This document shows, piece by piece, positions 54,698-62,448 of a stretch of 64,000 nt of DNA. Position numbers and translations under genes: made by a program. Source of the DNA: Variovorax sp. RA8 (GTDB taxonomy: Bacteria; Pseudomonadota; Gammaproteobacteria; Burkholderiales; Burkholderiaceae_C); NCBI RefSeq assembly GCF_901827175.1, contig NZ_LR594662.1:3658001-3722000 (forward strand), given 5' to 3'. Each line of letters begins with the position of its first letter. Position 1 is the stretch's first letter. Under the pieces are notes generated by a model. The model searched no databases. It was not told where the DNA came from and saw only the letters and a program-made list of their open reading frames with translations.

Positions 54698-55552
54698 ATG
54701 GATCGTCGAAAGCTACTGCTTCTCGGCACGGCGCTTGCGCTGGCGCCCTTCGCGCTGGCGCATGCAGCCGCGCCGAAGCTCATGCTGGCCGATGTCTATC
54801 GCCGCGGCATGCCGCTGGCGGACTATTGGGTCAGCGAGAAGTACGACGGGGTGCGCGGCTACTGGGACGGCAGGCAGCTCTGGACGCGTGGCGGCGAGCG
54901 CGTGGCCGCTCCCGCCTGGTTCGCCGCAGCGCTGCCGGCGGTGCCGATGGACGGCGAGCTGTGGGCGGGCCGCGGGCGCTTCGCGGAGACGGTGTCCACG
55001 GTCCGGGACCAGACGCCGAACGAGCAGGCCTGGCGGAACATCCGCTTCATGGTCTTCGACCTGCCGGCCCAGCCCGGCGACTTCACGGCACGGCTGGCGG
55101 CGCTGCGCAAGCTGCTGCCGTTGAAGGACGCGCCATGGGTGGTGCCGGTGCCGCAGGCGCGGGCCGGCACGCACGAGGACCTGCAGGCGCTGCTCGACAA
55201 GACGATGCGTATGGGCGGCGAAGGCCTGATGCTGCATCGGGGTGCCTCCCTCTACCGCACGGAACGATCAGCCGACCTGCTCAAGCTCAAGCCCTACGAG
55301 GATGCGGACGCCCGCGTGCTGGCGCACGTACCGGGCCGCGGACGGCACGCCGGCCGAATGGGCGCGCTGCTGGTCGAGACGCCCGAAGGCAGGCGCTTCA
55401 AGCTGGGCGGCGGCTTCAGCGACGCGCAGCGCGACCAGCCGCCTGCCGTGGGAAGCTGGGTCAGCTATCGCTACAACGGCACGAACCCCGGCGGCCTGCC
55501 GAGGTTCGCGCGCTTCCTGCGGGTACGGGACGACCTCGCGTTGTCCTCCTAG
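54698..55552 (+). CDS. Periplasmic ATP-dependent DNA ligase (LigE type)
   Basis: 284 residues. A signal peptide (MDRRKLLLLGTALALAPFALAHAA) precedes a minimal ligase: the nucleotidyltransferase motif I EKYDGVRGYW with adenylated Lys48, motif III DGELWAGRGRF, motif IV GGEGLMLH, motif V LLKLKPY, and a short OB domain ending RFARFLRV. It lacks extra DNA-binding domains, as in the LigE group. Because of the signal peptide it acts outside the cytoplasm; proposed roles are joining extracellular or incoming DNA. The neighbours (fabI, a fasciclin protein) give no clue. ATG 54698 is the start of the signal peptide. Confidence 0.9.
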   Translation: MDRRKLLLLGTALALAPFALAHAAAPKLMLADVYRRGMPLADYWVSEKYDGVRGYWDGRQLWTRGGERVAAPAWFAAALPAVPMDGELWAGRGRFAETVSTVRDQTPNEQAWRNIRFMVFDLPAQPGDFTARLAALRKLLPLKDAPWVVPVPQARAGTHEDLQALLDKTMRMGGEGLMLHRGASLYRTERSADLLKLKPYEDADARVLAHVPGRGRHAGRMGALLVETPEGRRFKLGGGFSDAQRDQPPAVGSWVSYRYNGTNPGGLPRFARFLRVRDDLALSS

Positions 55553-55566
55553 GCGCCGCCGTGCCC

Positions 55567-56124
55567 TTACTTGGGTAGCAGTACCTTGTCAACGACGTGG
55601 ATCACGCCGTTGGACTGGTAGACATCGGCGGTGCTCACGGTGGCCCAGCCGCCCTTCTCGTTGCCCACCATGATCTTGCCGCCGCTTTCCTTGGCGGTGA
55701 GCGTGCCGCCAGCCACGGTCTTGAGCGTGGCCGTGCCCTTGCCGTCCATGATCTGGCTACCCAGCGCGGCGGCGTCGAGCTTGCCGGGCACCACGTGATA
55801 GGTCAGCACGGCCGTCAGCTGGCCCTTGTTCTCGGGCTTGAGCAGCGTGTCCACGGTGCCCGCGGGCAAGGCGGCGAAAGCCACATTCGTCGGCGCGAAC
55901 ACGGTGAAGGGGCCCGGCCCCTTGAGGGTTTCGACCAGCCCTGCGGCCTTGACCGCGGTGACCAGCGTGGTGTGGTCCTTCGAGTTGACGGCGTTGTCGA
56001 TGATGTCCTTGGTCGCGTACATCGGCGCGCCGCCGACCATGACCTGCGCGGAAGCGAGGCCGGCGCCGGTCGTGAACGCGACCGCCAGGGCAAGGGAGGC
56101 AAGGCGGTGGAATCTGCTGATCAT
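55567..56124 (-). CDS. Exported fasciclin-domain protein
   Basis: 185 residues. A signal peptide (MISRFHRLASLALAVAFTTGAGLASAQ) is followed by one FAS1 domain: DIIDNAVNSKDHTTLVTAVKAAGLVETLKGPGPFTVFAPTNVAFAALPAG contains both the H1-type (FTVFAPTNVAF) motif and its lead-in, and the C-terminal H2 motif is NGVIHVVDKVLLP. FAS1 proteins mediate adhesion or matrix binding; in bacteria they are often small secreted proteins of unclear function. AAGGAGCC precedes ATG 56124. It is convergent with the ligase gene, 14 bases away. Confidence 0.92.
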   Translation of the reverse strand: MISRFHRLASLALAVAFTTGAGLASAQVMVGGAPMYATKDIIDNAVNSKDHTTLVTAVKAAGLVETLKGPGPFTVFAPTNVAFAALPAGTVDTLLKPENKGQLTAVLTYHVVPGKLDAAALGSQIMDGKGTATLKTVAGGTLTAKESGGKIMVGNEKGGWATVSTADVYQSNGVIHVVDKVLLPK

Positions 56125-56261
56125 GATGAAGGCTCCTTGGGGTTGGACCGGCACCGGAATGGTGGCGGCTGCAACCAATACGGAAGCCGCGCCCGATTGG
56201 ATTTGCGGGCACCCGAACAATGCTGCGTCCAGGCACGCGATGCGCGGCCGCGCCGCAGCGA

Positions 56262-58556
56262 TCAGCCCGCGCGCACGCAGTCCGCGTAGTAGCGCTTCTT
56301 GCCGCTCTCGTCGAACCGAGCCACCAGCCCGTGGATGTCGGTCTCGAAGCCCGGGCACTCGCTGTTGAACGCGCGCGCGAACTTGAGATAGTCGACGATC
56401 TTCTTGTTGAAGACCTCCCCCGGGATCAGCAGCGGAATGCCCGGCGGGTACGGCGTGATCAGGCTCGTGGTGATGCGGCCCTCGAGGTGATCGATCTCCA
56501 CCCGCTCGGTCTTGCGATGCGCGATGTGGGCGAAGGCGTCGCTGGGCTTCATTGCCGGCTGGAGATCGCTCAGGTACATCTCGGTCGTGAGCCGGGCCAC
56601 GTCGTGGCGCGCATAGAGCTCGTGGACATGCTGGCAGAGGTCGCGCAGCCCCAGGCGCTCGTAGCCCGGGTGGCTCTGGCAGAACTCCGGCAGGATGCGC
56701 CACATCGGCTGGTTGCGCGCGTAGTCGTCCTTGAACTGCTGCAGCGCCGTGAGCAGCGTGTTCCAGCGGCCCTTGGTGATGCCGATGGTGAACATGATGA
56801 AGAAGCTGTAGAGCCCCGTCTTCTCGACGATCACGCCGTGCTCGGCCAGGAACTTGGTGACGATGCTCGCCGGGATGCCGGTGGGGGCGAACTTGCCGTT
56901 CAGGTCCAGGCCCGGCGTCACGATGGTCGACTTGATCGGATCCAGCATGTTGAAGCCGTCGGCGAGCTTGCCGAAGCCGTGCCAGTTGCGTGCGCCGTTC
57001 CTGGCGTTCGGGCCGCTGCGCGACTCGCCCTGCATGATCCAGTCGCTGGCGCGGCCGATGCCTTCCTCCACCAGCTTCTCGGGGCCCCAGACCTTGAACC
57101 ACCACTCGTCCTTGCCGAACTCCTGCTCCACCTTGCGCATGGCGCGGCGGAAGTCCAGCGCCTCGAGGATGCTCTCTTCCACCAGCGCGGTGCCGCCGGG
57201 CGGCTCCATCATCGCGGCGGCCACGTCGCAGCTGGCGATGATCGCGTACTGCGGGCTGGTCGAGGAGTGCATCAGGTAGGCCTCGTTGAAGAGGTCGCGG
57301 TCGAGTGCACGGTTCTGCGAGTCCTGCACCAGCACGTGGCTGGCCTGGCTGATGCCCGCCAGCAGCTTGTGGGTAGACTGGGTCGCGAACACCAGCGATT
57401 CCTTCGGCCGCACACGCCGCTTGCCCATCGCGTGGTAGGCGCCGTAGAAGGGGTGGAAGGCCGCGTGCGGCAGCCAGGCCTCGTCGAAATGCAACGTGTC
57501 GACGTAGCCGTCGAGCATGCCCTTGATCGTCTCGGTGTTGTAGATCACGCCGTCGTAGGTGGACTGCGTGAGCGTCATGACCCGCGGCTTGACCTTGTCG
57601 GCATCGACATGCGAGAGCAGCGGGTTGGCGCGGATCTTGTCCTTGATGGCCGCCGGCTCGAACTCGCTCTTGGGGATCGGGCCGATGATGCCGAAGTGGT
57701 TGCGCGTCGGCTTCATGAAGACGGGAATGGCGCCGGTCATGATGATCGCGTGCAGCACCGACTTGTGGCAGTTGCGGTCCACCACCACCACGTCGTCCGG
57801 CGCCACGGTGTGGTGCCACACCATCTTGTTGCTGGTGCTGGTGCCGTTGGTCACGAAGAAGCAGTGGTCGGCGTTGAAGATGCGCGCCGCGTTGCGCTCG
57901 CTGGCCGCCACCGGGCCGGTATGGTCGAGCAGCTGGCCCAATTCCTCCACCGCGTTGCAGACGTCGGCCCGCAGCATGTTCTCGCCGAAGAACTGGTGGA
58001 ACATCTGGCCGACCGGGCTCTTGAGGAAGGCGACGCCGCCCGAGTGGCCGGGGCAGTGCCAGGAGTAGGAGCCGTCTTCCGCATAGTCGATCAGCGCCTT
58101 GAAGAACGGCGGCTGCACCCCTTCGAGGTAGGACTTGGCCTCGCGGATGATGTGGCGCGCCACGAACTCCGGCGTGTCCTCGAACATGTGGATGAAGCCG
58201 TGCAGCTCGCGCAGGATGTCGTTCGGCAGGTGGCGTGAGGTTTTCGTCTCACCGTAGATGTAGATCGGCACGTCGGCGTTCTTGCGCCGCACCTCTTCGA
58301 TGAAGTTGCGCAGGTTCAATACCGCCGGGTCCAGATCGGGCCCGGGGGTGAACTCCTCGTCGTCGATCGACAGGATGAAGGCACTGGCGCGGCTCTGCTG
58401 CTGGGCGAACTGGCTCAGGTCGCCGTAGCTGGTGACGCCCAGCACCTCGAAGCCCTCGCTCTCGAAGGCCTGGGCCAGGGCGCGGATACTGAGTCCCGAG
58501 GTGTTCTCGGAGCGGAAGTCCTCGTCGATGATGACGATCGGAAAGCGGAATTTCAT
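56262..58556 (-). CDS. PLP-dependent arginine/lysine/ornithine decarboxylase
   Basis: 764 residues. A fold-type I decarboxylase of the large bacterial group (AdiA, CadA/LdcI, SpeF). An N-terminal receiver-like wing domain (FPIVIIDEDFRSENTSGL) is followed by the PLP domain with HCPGHSGGVAFLKSPVG, the cofactor aspartate in LHFDEAW (Asp358) and the Schiff-base lysine in ATQSTHKLLAGISQAS (Lys397). The C-terminal domain ends YYADCVRAG. Substrate choice among arginine, lysine and ornithine cannot be made safely; the overall pattern is closest to the arginine/lysine type. It would serve polyamine synthesis or acid resistance. ATG 58556 gives the conserved start; GGAG lies eight bases upstream. Confidence 0.93.
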   Translation of the reverse strand: MKFRFPIVIIDEDFRSENTSGLSIRALAQAFESEGFEVLGVTSYGDLSQFAQQQSRASAFILSIDDEEFTPGPDLDPAVLNLRNFIEEVRRKNADVPIYIYGETKTSRHLPNDILRELHGFIHMFEDTPEFVARHIIREAKSYLEGVQPPFFKALIDYAEDGSYSWHCPGHSGGVAFLKSPVGQMFHQFFGENMLRADVCNAVEELGQLLDHTGPVAASERNAARIFNADHCFFVTNGTSTSNKMVWHHTVAPDDVVVVDRNCHKSVLHAIIMTGAIPVFMKPTRNHFGIIGPIPKSEFEPAAIKDKIRANPLLSHVDADKVKPRVMTLTQSTYDGVIYNTETIKGMLDGYVDTLHFDEAWLPHAAFHPFYGAYHAMGKRRVRPKESLVFATQSTHKLLAGISQASHVLVQDSQNRALDRDLFNEAYLMHSSTSPQYAIIASCDVAAAMMEPPGGTALVEESILEALDFRRAMRKVEQEFGKDEWWFKVWGPEKLVEEGIGRASDWIMQGESRSGPNARNGARNWHGFGKLADGFNMLDPIKSTIVTPGLDLNGKFAPTGIPASIVTKFLAEHGVIVEKTGLYSFFIMFTIGITKGRWNTLLTALQQFKDDYARNQPMWRILPEFCQSHPGYERLGLRDLCQHVHELYARHDVARLTTEMYLSDLQPAMKPSDAFAHIAHRKTERVEIDHLEGRITTSLITPYPPGIPLLIPGEVFNKKIVDYLKFARAFNSECPGFETDIHGLVARFDESGKKRYYADCVRAG

Positions 58557-58674
58557 GGGGGGGCTCCGGGGCACGGGACAAGCAAACAGGCGCGAAGTGT
58601 ACGGAATTCAGATGAAGGAATCGCTGCCCTTTTGACACAGAATGTCGTGCCTTCACTTACAGAGGAGTCGTGAC

Positions 58675-59100
58675 ATGGCGAGTTCCACCGTCTGGTGGCT
58701 GATTGCGGGGGGAGCCATCGTGCTGGAGCTGCTGTCCGGCACCGTCTACCTGCTGCTGTTGAGCGCGGGCTTCGCGGCCGCCGCGGTGGCGGCACACGCC
58801 GGCGCCGGCATGTCCACCCAGCTGGTCGTGGCAGCGGTCGTCGGCGTCGGAGCGGTGCTCGTCTGGCACACGATCCGCCGCAAACGCCCGGCCGAGCCGC
58901 CGGCCGCCGCCAACCGCGATATCAACCTGGACATCGGCGAGAGCATTTTTGTCGACGCCTGGAACCCGGACGGCACTGCCACCGTGCGCTACCGCGGCGC
59001 GCAATGGACCGTGGTGCCCCGCCCGGGCGCCACGCCGACCGTCGGCGAGCACCGGGTGGCCGAGATCATCGGCAGCCGGCTGGTCGTCGACAAGATCTGA
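58675..59100 (+). CDS. NfeD-family membrane protein
   Basis: 141 residues: two or three membrane helices (WWLIAGGAIVLELLSGTVYLLLLSAGFAAAAV, split by a short turn; LVVAAVVGVGAVLVW) followed by a soluble OB-fold NfeD domain (GESIFVDAWNPDGTATVRYRGAQWTVVPRPG). NfeD proteins are partners of SPFH/stomatin proteins in membrane microdomains. AGAGGAG precedes ATG 58675. The SPFH gene follows 35 bases later, the classic pairing. Confidence 0.92.
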   Translation: MASSTVWWLIAGGAIVLELLSGTVYLLLLSAGFAAAAVAAHAGAGMSTQLVVAAVVGVGAVLVWHTIRRKRPAEPPAAANRDINLDIGESIFVDAWNPDGTATVRYRGAQWTVVPRPGATPTVGEHRVAEIIGSRLVVDKI

Positions 59101-59135
59101 TCCCCAAGCAACAAGCACAACGAGGAAGCAACTTC

Positions 59136-60065
59136 ATGGAATTCACCGTCCCCTTGGTCCTGTTGGTCATCGCGATCATCGTCATCAGCCAGTCCATCAA
59201 GTTCGTGCCGCAGCAGAACGCCTGGGTGCGCGAGCGCCTGGGCAAGTACCACAACACGATGACGCCCGGGCCCAACTTCCTGATCCCCTTCATCGACAAG
59301 GTGGCCTACAAGCACAGCCTGAAGGAGATCCCGCTGGATGTGCCGAGCCAGATCTGCATCACCCGCGACAACACGCAGTTGCAGGTCGACGGCATCCTCT
59401 ACTTCCAGGTCACCGATCCGATGCGTGCAAGCTACGGCTCGTCGAACTACATCGTGGCCGTGACGCAACTGGCGCAGACCTCGCTGCGCAGCGTGATCGG
59501 CAAGCTCGAACTCGACAAGACCTTCGAGGAGCGCGACATCATCAACGCGCAGGTGGTGGCCGCCATCGACGAGGCGGCCCTGAACTGGGGGGTGAAGGTC
59601 CTGCGCTACGAGATCAAGGACCTGACGCCGCCGAAGGAAATCCTGCAGGCGATGCAGCGCCAGATCACGGCCGAGCGCGAGAAGCGCGCGCTGATCGCGG
59701 CCTCCGAAGGCCGCCGCCAGGAGCAGATCAACATCGCCACCGGCGAGCGCGAGGCCTTCATCGCGCGCTCCGAGGGCGAGAAGCAGGCCCAGATCAACAA
59801 CGCGCAGGGCGAGGCCGCGGCCATCACGGCGGTGGCGGAGGCCACGGCGGGCGCCATCGAGCGCGTGGCCGCCGCCATCCGCCAACCCGGCGGCGAGCAG
59901 GCCGTGCAACTCAAGGTTGCGGAGCGCGCAGTCGATGCCTACGGCAAGGTCGCGGCCGATGCCACCACCACCTTGATCGTGCCCAGCAACATGAACGAAA
60001 CCGCCGCGCTCATCGCCTCGGCGATGCGCATGGTGCAGGCCGGAAAGACGTCGAGTACCGCCTGA
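59136..60065 (+). CDS. SPFH/stomatin-like membrane protein (QmcA type)
   Basis: 309 residues. One N-terminal membrane anchor (VPLVLLVIAIIVISQSIKFV) and an SPFH domain: VPQQNAWVRERLGKYHNTMTPGPNFLIPFID, LDVPSQICITRDNTQLQVDGILYFQV and KTFEERDIINAQVVAAIDEA. A coiled-coil tail follows (QRQITAEREKRALIAASEGRRQEQIN). It forms oligomeric ring-like scaffolds in the inner membrane and may influence FtsH-type proteolysis or microdomain organisation. It is cotranscribed with the NfeD gene. tRNA-Ser follows 36 bases later with its own promoter. Confidence 0.94.
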   Translation: MEFTVPLVLLVIAIIVISQSIKFVPQQNAWVRERLGKYHNTMTPGPNFLIPFIDKVAYKHSLKEIPLDVPSQICITRDNTQLQVDGILYFQVTDPMRASYGSSNYIVAVTQLAQTSLRSVIGKLELDKTFEERDIINAQVVAAIDEAALNWGVKVLRYEIKDLTPPKEILQAMQRQITAEREKRALIAASEGRRQEQINIATGEREAFIARSEGEKQAQINNAQGEAAAITAVAEATAGAIERVAAAIRQPGGEQAVQLKVAERAVDAYGKVAADATTTLIVPSNMNETAALIASAMRMVQAGKTSSTA

Positions 60066-60091
60066 AAACGCTCATTCCCCGCTGCTACAAT
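60062..60091 (+). promoter_or_regulatory. Promoter of tRNA-Ser
   Basis: CTGAAA (60062-60067) and TACAAT (60086-60091) are separated by 18 bases and lie 11 bases before the tRNA gene. This matches a sigma70 promoter closely, with a near-perfect -10. The -35 hexamer overlaps the stop codon of the SPFH gene. Confidence 0.6.
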
Positions 60092-60101
60092 CGCGGGCTT
60101 C

Positions 60102-60192
60102 GGAGCGGTGGATGAGTGGTTTAAGTCGCACGCCTGGAAAGCGTGTGAGGGTTAATAGCCCTCCGCGGGTTCGAATCCCGCCTGCTCCGCCA
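60102..60192 (+). tRNA. tRNA-Ser (anticodon GGA)
   Basis: A 91-base gene with the acceptor stem GGAGCGG pairing CTGCTCC, a D-arm (GATGAGTGGTTTAAG), anticodon loop CTGGAAA with GGA at 60136-60138, the long variable arm typical of serine tRNAs (AGGGTTAATAGCCCT), the T-loop GGTTCGAATCC and an encoded CCA end. Reads UCC and UCU codons. Confidence 0.97.
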
Positions 60193-60204
60193 CTCAATGT
60201 TCAG

Positions 60205-60229
60205 GAAGCCCGCGAAAGCGGGCTTCTTT
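60205..60229 (+). terminator. Intrinsic terminator of tRNA-Ser
   Basis: A perfect 9-bp stem GAAGCCCGC / GCGGGCTTC closed by a GAAA tetraloop and followed by TTT, 12 bases after the tRNA 3' end. Confidence 0.88.
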
Positions 60230-60368
60230 GCTCATGCGGGCCGATGTCCTTCAGTCGCCCCCGCTGCCTCATATTCGTGCGCCTTATCCTACGCGACCGC
60301 GGGCGGCTTGGGCGCGACCGCGCATGCTGCAGCGCGGTAGGCTTTCGGCTTCACAGGCAAGAAAGCGT

Positions 60369-60749
60369 ATGACGCTCTCCACCTTCCTTGTCGAAGACAA
60401 CAAGACGATCCGCGACAACCTGATCCCTGCCCTCGAGGACCTGGTCGGCGCCCAGGTCGTGGGTTGCGCCGACAGCGAAAACGAAGCGGCCACCTGGCTG
60501 GCCTCACACGCCGGCGAGTGGCAGCTGGTGGTGATCGACGTGTTCCTCAAGCAGGGCTCCGGTCTCGGCGTGCTGAGAACCTGCAGGCAGCGCAGCGCGA
60601 GCCAGCGCGCGGTGGTCCTGAGCAACTACGTCAATGCCGACATACGGGCACGCTGCACGGCCTTGGGCGCGGATGCCGTGTTCGACAAGTCGAGGGAGCT
60701 CGAAGCCTTCTTCGACTACTGCAACGACGCCAGCCGCAGCGCCATGTAA
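60369..60749 (+). CDS. Stand-alone response regulator receiver protein
   Basis: 126 residues consisting of a single CheY-like receiver: acidic pair in FLVEDNKTI, phospho-acceptor Asp57 (VVIDVFLKQGSG), Ser85 in VVLSNYV and Lys107 in VFDKSREL. There is no output domain and no kinase gene nearby, so the partner is elsewhere. ATG 60369 begins the conserved fold; frame upstream to 60228 is not conserved. The gene ends exactly at the first arm of a terminator that has been split by an IS1182-family element, so its transcript may now run into the transposase gene. Confidence 0.88.
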   Translation: MTLSTFLVEDNKTIRDNLIPALEDLVGAQVVGCADSENEAATWLASHAGEWQLVVIDVFLKQGSGLGVLRTCRQRSASQRAVVLSNYVNADIRARCTALGADAVFDKSRELEAFFDYCNDASRSAM

Positions 60750-60767
60750 AAAGGGCCCCTGAGGGCC
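60749..60767 (+). terminator. Left half of a terminator split by the IS element
   Basis: AAAAGGGCC (60749-60757), loop CCTGAG and GGCC (60764-60767) stop at the IS border. The missing CTTTT continues at 62423 on the other side. Joined, they give a perfect 9-bp hairpin AAAAGGGCC / GGCCCTTTT shared by the receiver gene and the convergent livK-like gene. Confidence 0.75.
60764..60767 (+). repeat. Target-site duplication GGCC, left copy
   Basis: Four-base palindrome GGCC directly next to the left inverted repeat, matched by GGCC at 62419-62422. Removing one copy and the element restores a perfect terminator hairpin, which supports its being the duplicated target. Confidence 0.7.
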
Positions 60768-60784
60768 GAGGCTGTGTGAAAACG
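60768..60784 (+). repeat. IS1182-family left inverted repeat
   Basis: GAGGCTGTGTGAAAACG; 15 of 17 bases match the reverse complement of the right end. Confidence 0.85.
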
Positions 60785-60832
60785 TCAATCCGTCGTCTAT
60801 ATTGAGTCAACCCGTTTTGAGCGAGGTGGCCC

Positions 60833-62281
60833 ATGAAGCGATTCATCGAAGGCGCGGACCGACAGCAGGTCACGCTGATGCCAGAGTGTCTCGATGACTA
60901 TGTTGGTGAAGACAACCCGGTGCGCATCGTCGATGCCTTCGTGAACGAATTGGATCTGCAAACACTCGGCTTCGACGGTGCAGATCCCGCAACGACCGGA
61001 CGCCCGTCCTACCACCCGGCGGTGCTTCTCAAGCTCTACATCTACGGATACCTCAACCGCATCCAGTCCAGCCGACGCCTGGAGCGTGAAGCGCAACGCA
61101 ACGTCGAACTGATGTGGCTTACAGGCCGGCTCGCACCGGACTTCAAGACCATTGCCGACTTCAGGCGCAGCAATGGCGCTGGGATCCGCAACGTTTGCCG
61201 ACGCTTCATCGTTCTGTGCCGCCAGCTCAAGCTCTTCTCCCAAGGCGTCGTGGCCATCGACGGTAGCAAGTTCAAGGCGGTGAACAGTCGAGACCGAAAC
61301 TTCTCGCCTGGGAAGATCGACGCGCGCAAGGAACAGATCGAGCAAAGCATTCAGCGCTACCTGGATGCCTTGGAGACGGCGGACCGGACGCAACCTGCCG
61401 AGTTGGGAGCAAAGGCAGAACGGCTGCAGGAGAAGATCAGCAAACTGCGCGAGCAAATGCGGCAACTGGACGAGACCAAGGAGCAGCTGAAGAGCGAACC
61501 GGGCCAACAGCGCTCGCTGACGGATCCCGACGCCCGCTCGATGCTCCAGCAAGGCAAGAGCACAGGCTTAGTGGGCTACAACGTCCAGACAGCTGTGGAC
61601 CGCAAGCACCACCTGATCGTTGCGCACGAAGTGACGAACGTCGGCAATGACCGAGCCCAGCTAAGCAAGATGGCGCTGGCCGCGCGCGAAGCGATGGGCA
61701 GGAGCAAGGTGCAGGCGTTCGCCGACCGTGGCTACTTCAGCGGCACGGAACTCAAGGCCTGCGAGGACGCCGGCATCACGACCTTCGTGCCCAAGCCGAT
61801 GACATCGAATGCCAAGGCTGAGGGGCGCTTCGACAAGACCGACTTCATCTATATCGCCAGCGCTGACGAGTACCAGTGCCCAGCAGGGGAGCGGGCAATC
61901 TATCGGTACAGCACGCTTGAGAAGAGCGGTCTCAAGGCTGGCGTTTACTGGACCAGTGCGTGCCCACGCTGCGCGATGAAGGACCAATGCACAACTGGCG
62001 ACTACCGCCGCATTCGTCGCTGGGAACATGAGGAAGTGCTGGAACGCGTTCAACGACGGCTGGATCGCAAGCTCGATGCGATGACACTTCGACGATCCAC
62101 CATCGAACATGTGTTCGGAACGCTGAAGTACTGGATGGGTTCGACGCATTTCTTGATGAAGACCATGGAGCACGTCGGCACCGAGATGAGTCTTCACGTG
62201 TTGGCTTACAACCTGAAGCGGGTGATGAGTGTGCTGGGTATTGCCAGAACGATGAAGGCGATGCGGCTGGCGGGGGCATGA
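60833..62281 (+). CDS. IS1182-family transposase
   Basis: 482 residues, full length. An N-terminal DUF772-like region (DDYVGEDNPVRIVDAFVNELDL; RPSYHPAVLLKLYIYGYLNRIQSSRRLEREAQRN, two adjacent motifs) precedes a DDE catalytic core. Candidate acidic residues are Asp in VVAIDGSKFKAVNS, Asp in AFADRGYFSG and Glu in RRSTIEHVFGTLKYWMG. A coiled-coil insertion lies between the first two (RLQEKISKLREQMRQLDETK), and a four-cysteine cluster (CPAGE, CPRCAMKDQC) could bind zinc, as in other IS1182 members. ATG 60833 starts 65 bases inside the element. Codon use and GC are lower than in neighbouring genes. Confidence 0.95.
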   Translation: MKRFIEGADRQQVTLMPECLDDYVGEDNPVRIVDAFVNELDLQTLGFDGADPATTGRPSYHPAVLLKLYIYGYLNRIQSSRRLEREAQRNVELMWLTGRLAPDFKTIADFRRSNGAGIRNVCRRFIVLCRQLKLFSQGVVAIDGSKFKAVNSRDRNFSPGKIDARKEQIEQSIQRYLDALETADRTQPAELGAKAERLQEKISKLREQMRQLDETKEQLKSEPGQQRSLTDPDARSMLQQGKSTGLVGYNVQTAVDRKHHLIVAHEVTNVGNDRAQLSKMALAAREAMGRSKVQAFADRGYFSGTELKACEDAGITTFVPKPMTSNAKAEGRFDKTDFIYIASADEYQCPAGERAIYRYSTLEKSGLKAGVYWTSACPRCAMKDQCTTGDYRRIRRWEHEEVLERVQRRLDRKLDAMTLRRSTIEHVFGTLKYWMGSTHFLMKTMEHVGTEMSLHVLAYNLKRVMSVLGIARTMKAMRLAGA

Positions 62282-62401
62282 GCCCCGGTGTGTCTTCGTG
62301 CGCGTAGACAACGGACGTCACGAGGCCTGGAATACGGGTTCTGACGCACCAGAACACTGGGTGAACTCGGTAGGCGAACCGCCCGGCGTGACAACGCTGC
62401 G

Positions 62402-62418
62402 CGTTTCTACACAGCCTC
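62402..62418 (-). repeat. IS1182-family right inverted repeat
   Basis: CGTTTCTACACAGCCTC, the right end of the element. It is followed directly by the second GGCC target copy. Confidence 0.85.
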
Positions 62419-62427
62419 GGCCCTTTT
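62419..62427 (-). terminator. Right half of the split terminator, with target-site copy
   Basis: GGCCCTTTT; its first four bases are the right-hand target duplication. It is the complement of AAAAGGGCC at 60749-60757, now 1.65 kb away, so neither the receiver gene nor the livK-like gene keeps its original hairpin. Confidence 0.7.
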
Positions 62428-62448
62428 CGGCAGATGCAGCGACTTGCT

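Larger units (their letters stand above)
60768..62418 (+). mobile_element. Complete IS1182-family insertion sequence
   Basis: A 1651-bp element with imperfect 17-bp terminal inverted repeats: GAGGCTGTGTGAAAACG at the left end and its complement at the right, differing at two adjacent positions. It encodes one full-length DDE transposase and no passenger gene. It is flanked by GGCC duplications and sits in an intrinsic terminator between two convergent chromosomal genes. An intact frame and well-matched ends suggest recent activity. Confidence 0.9.
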
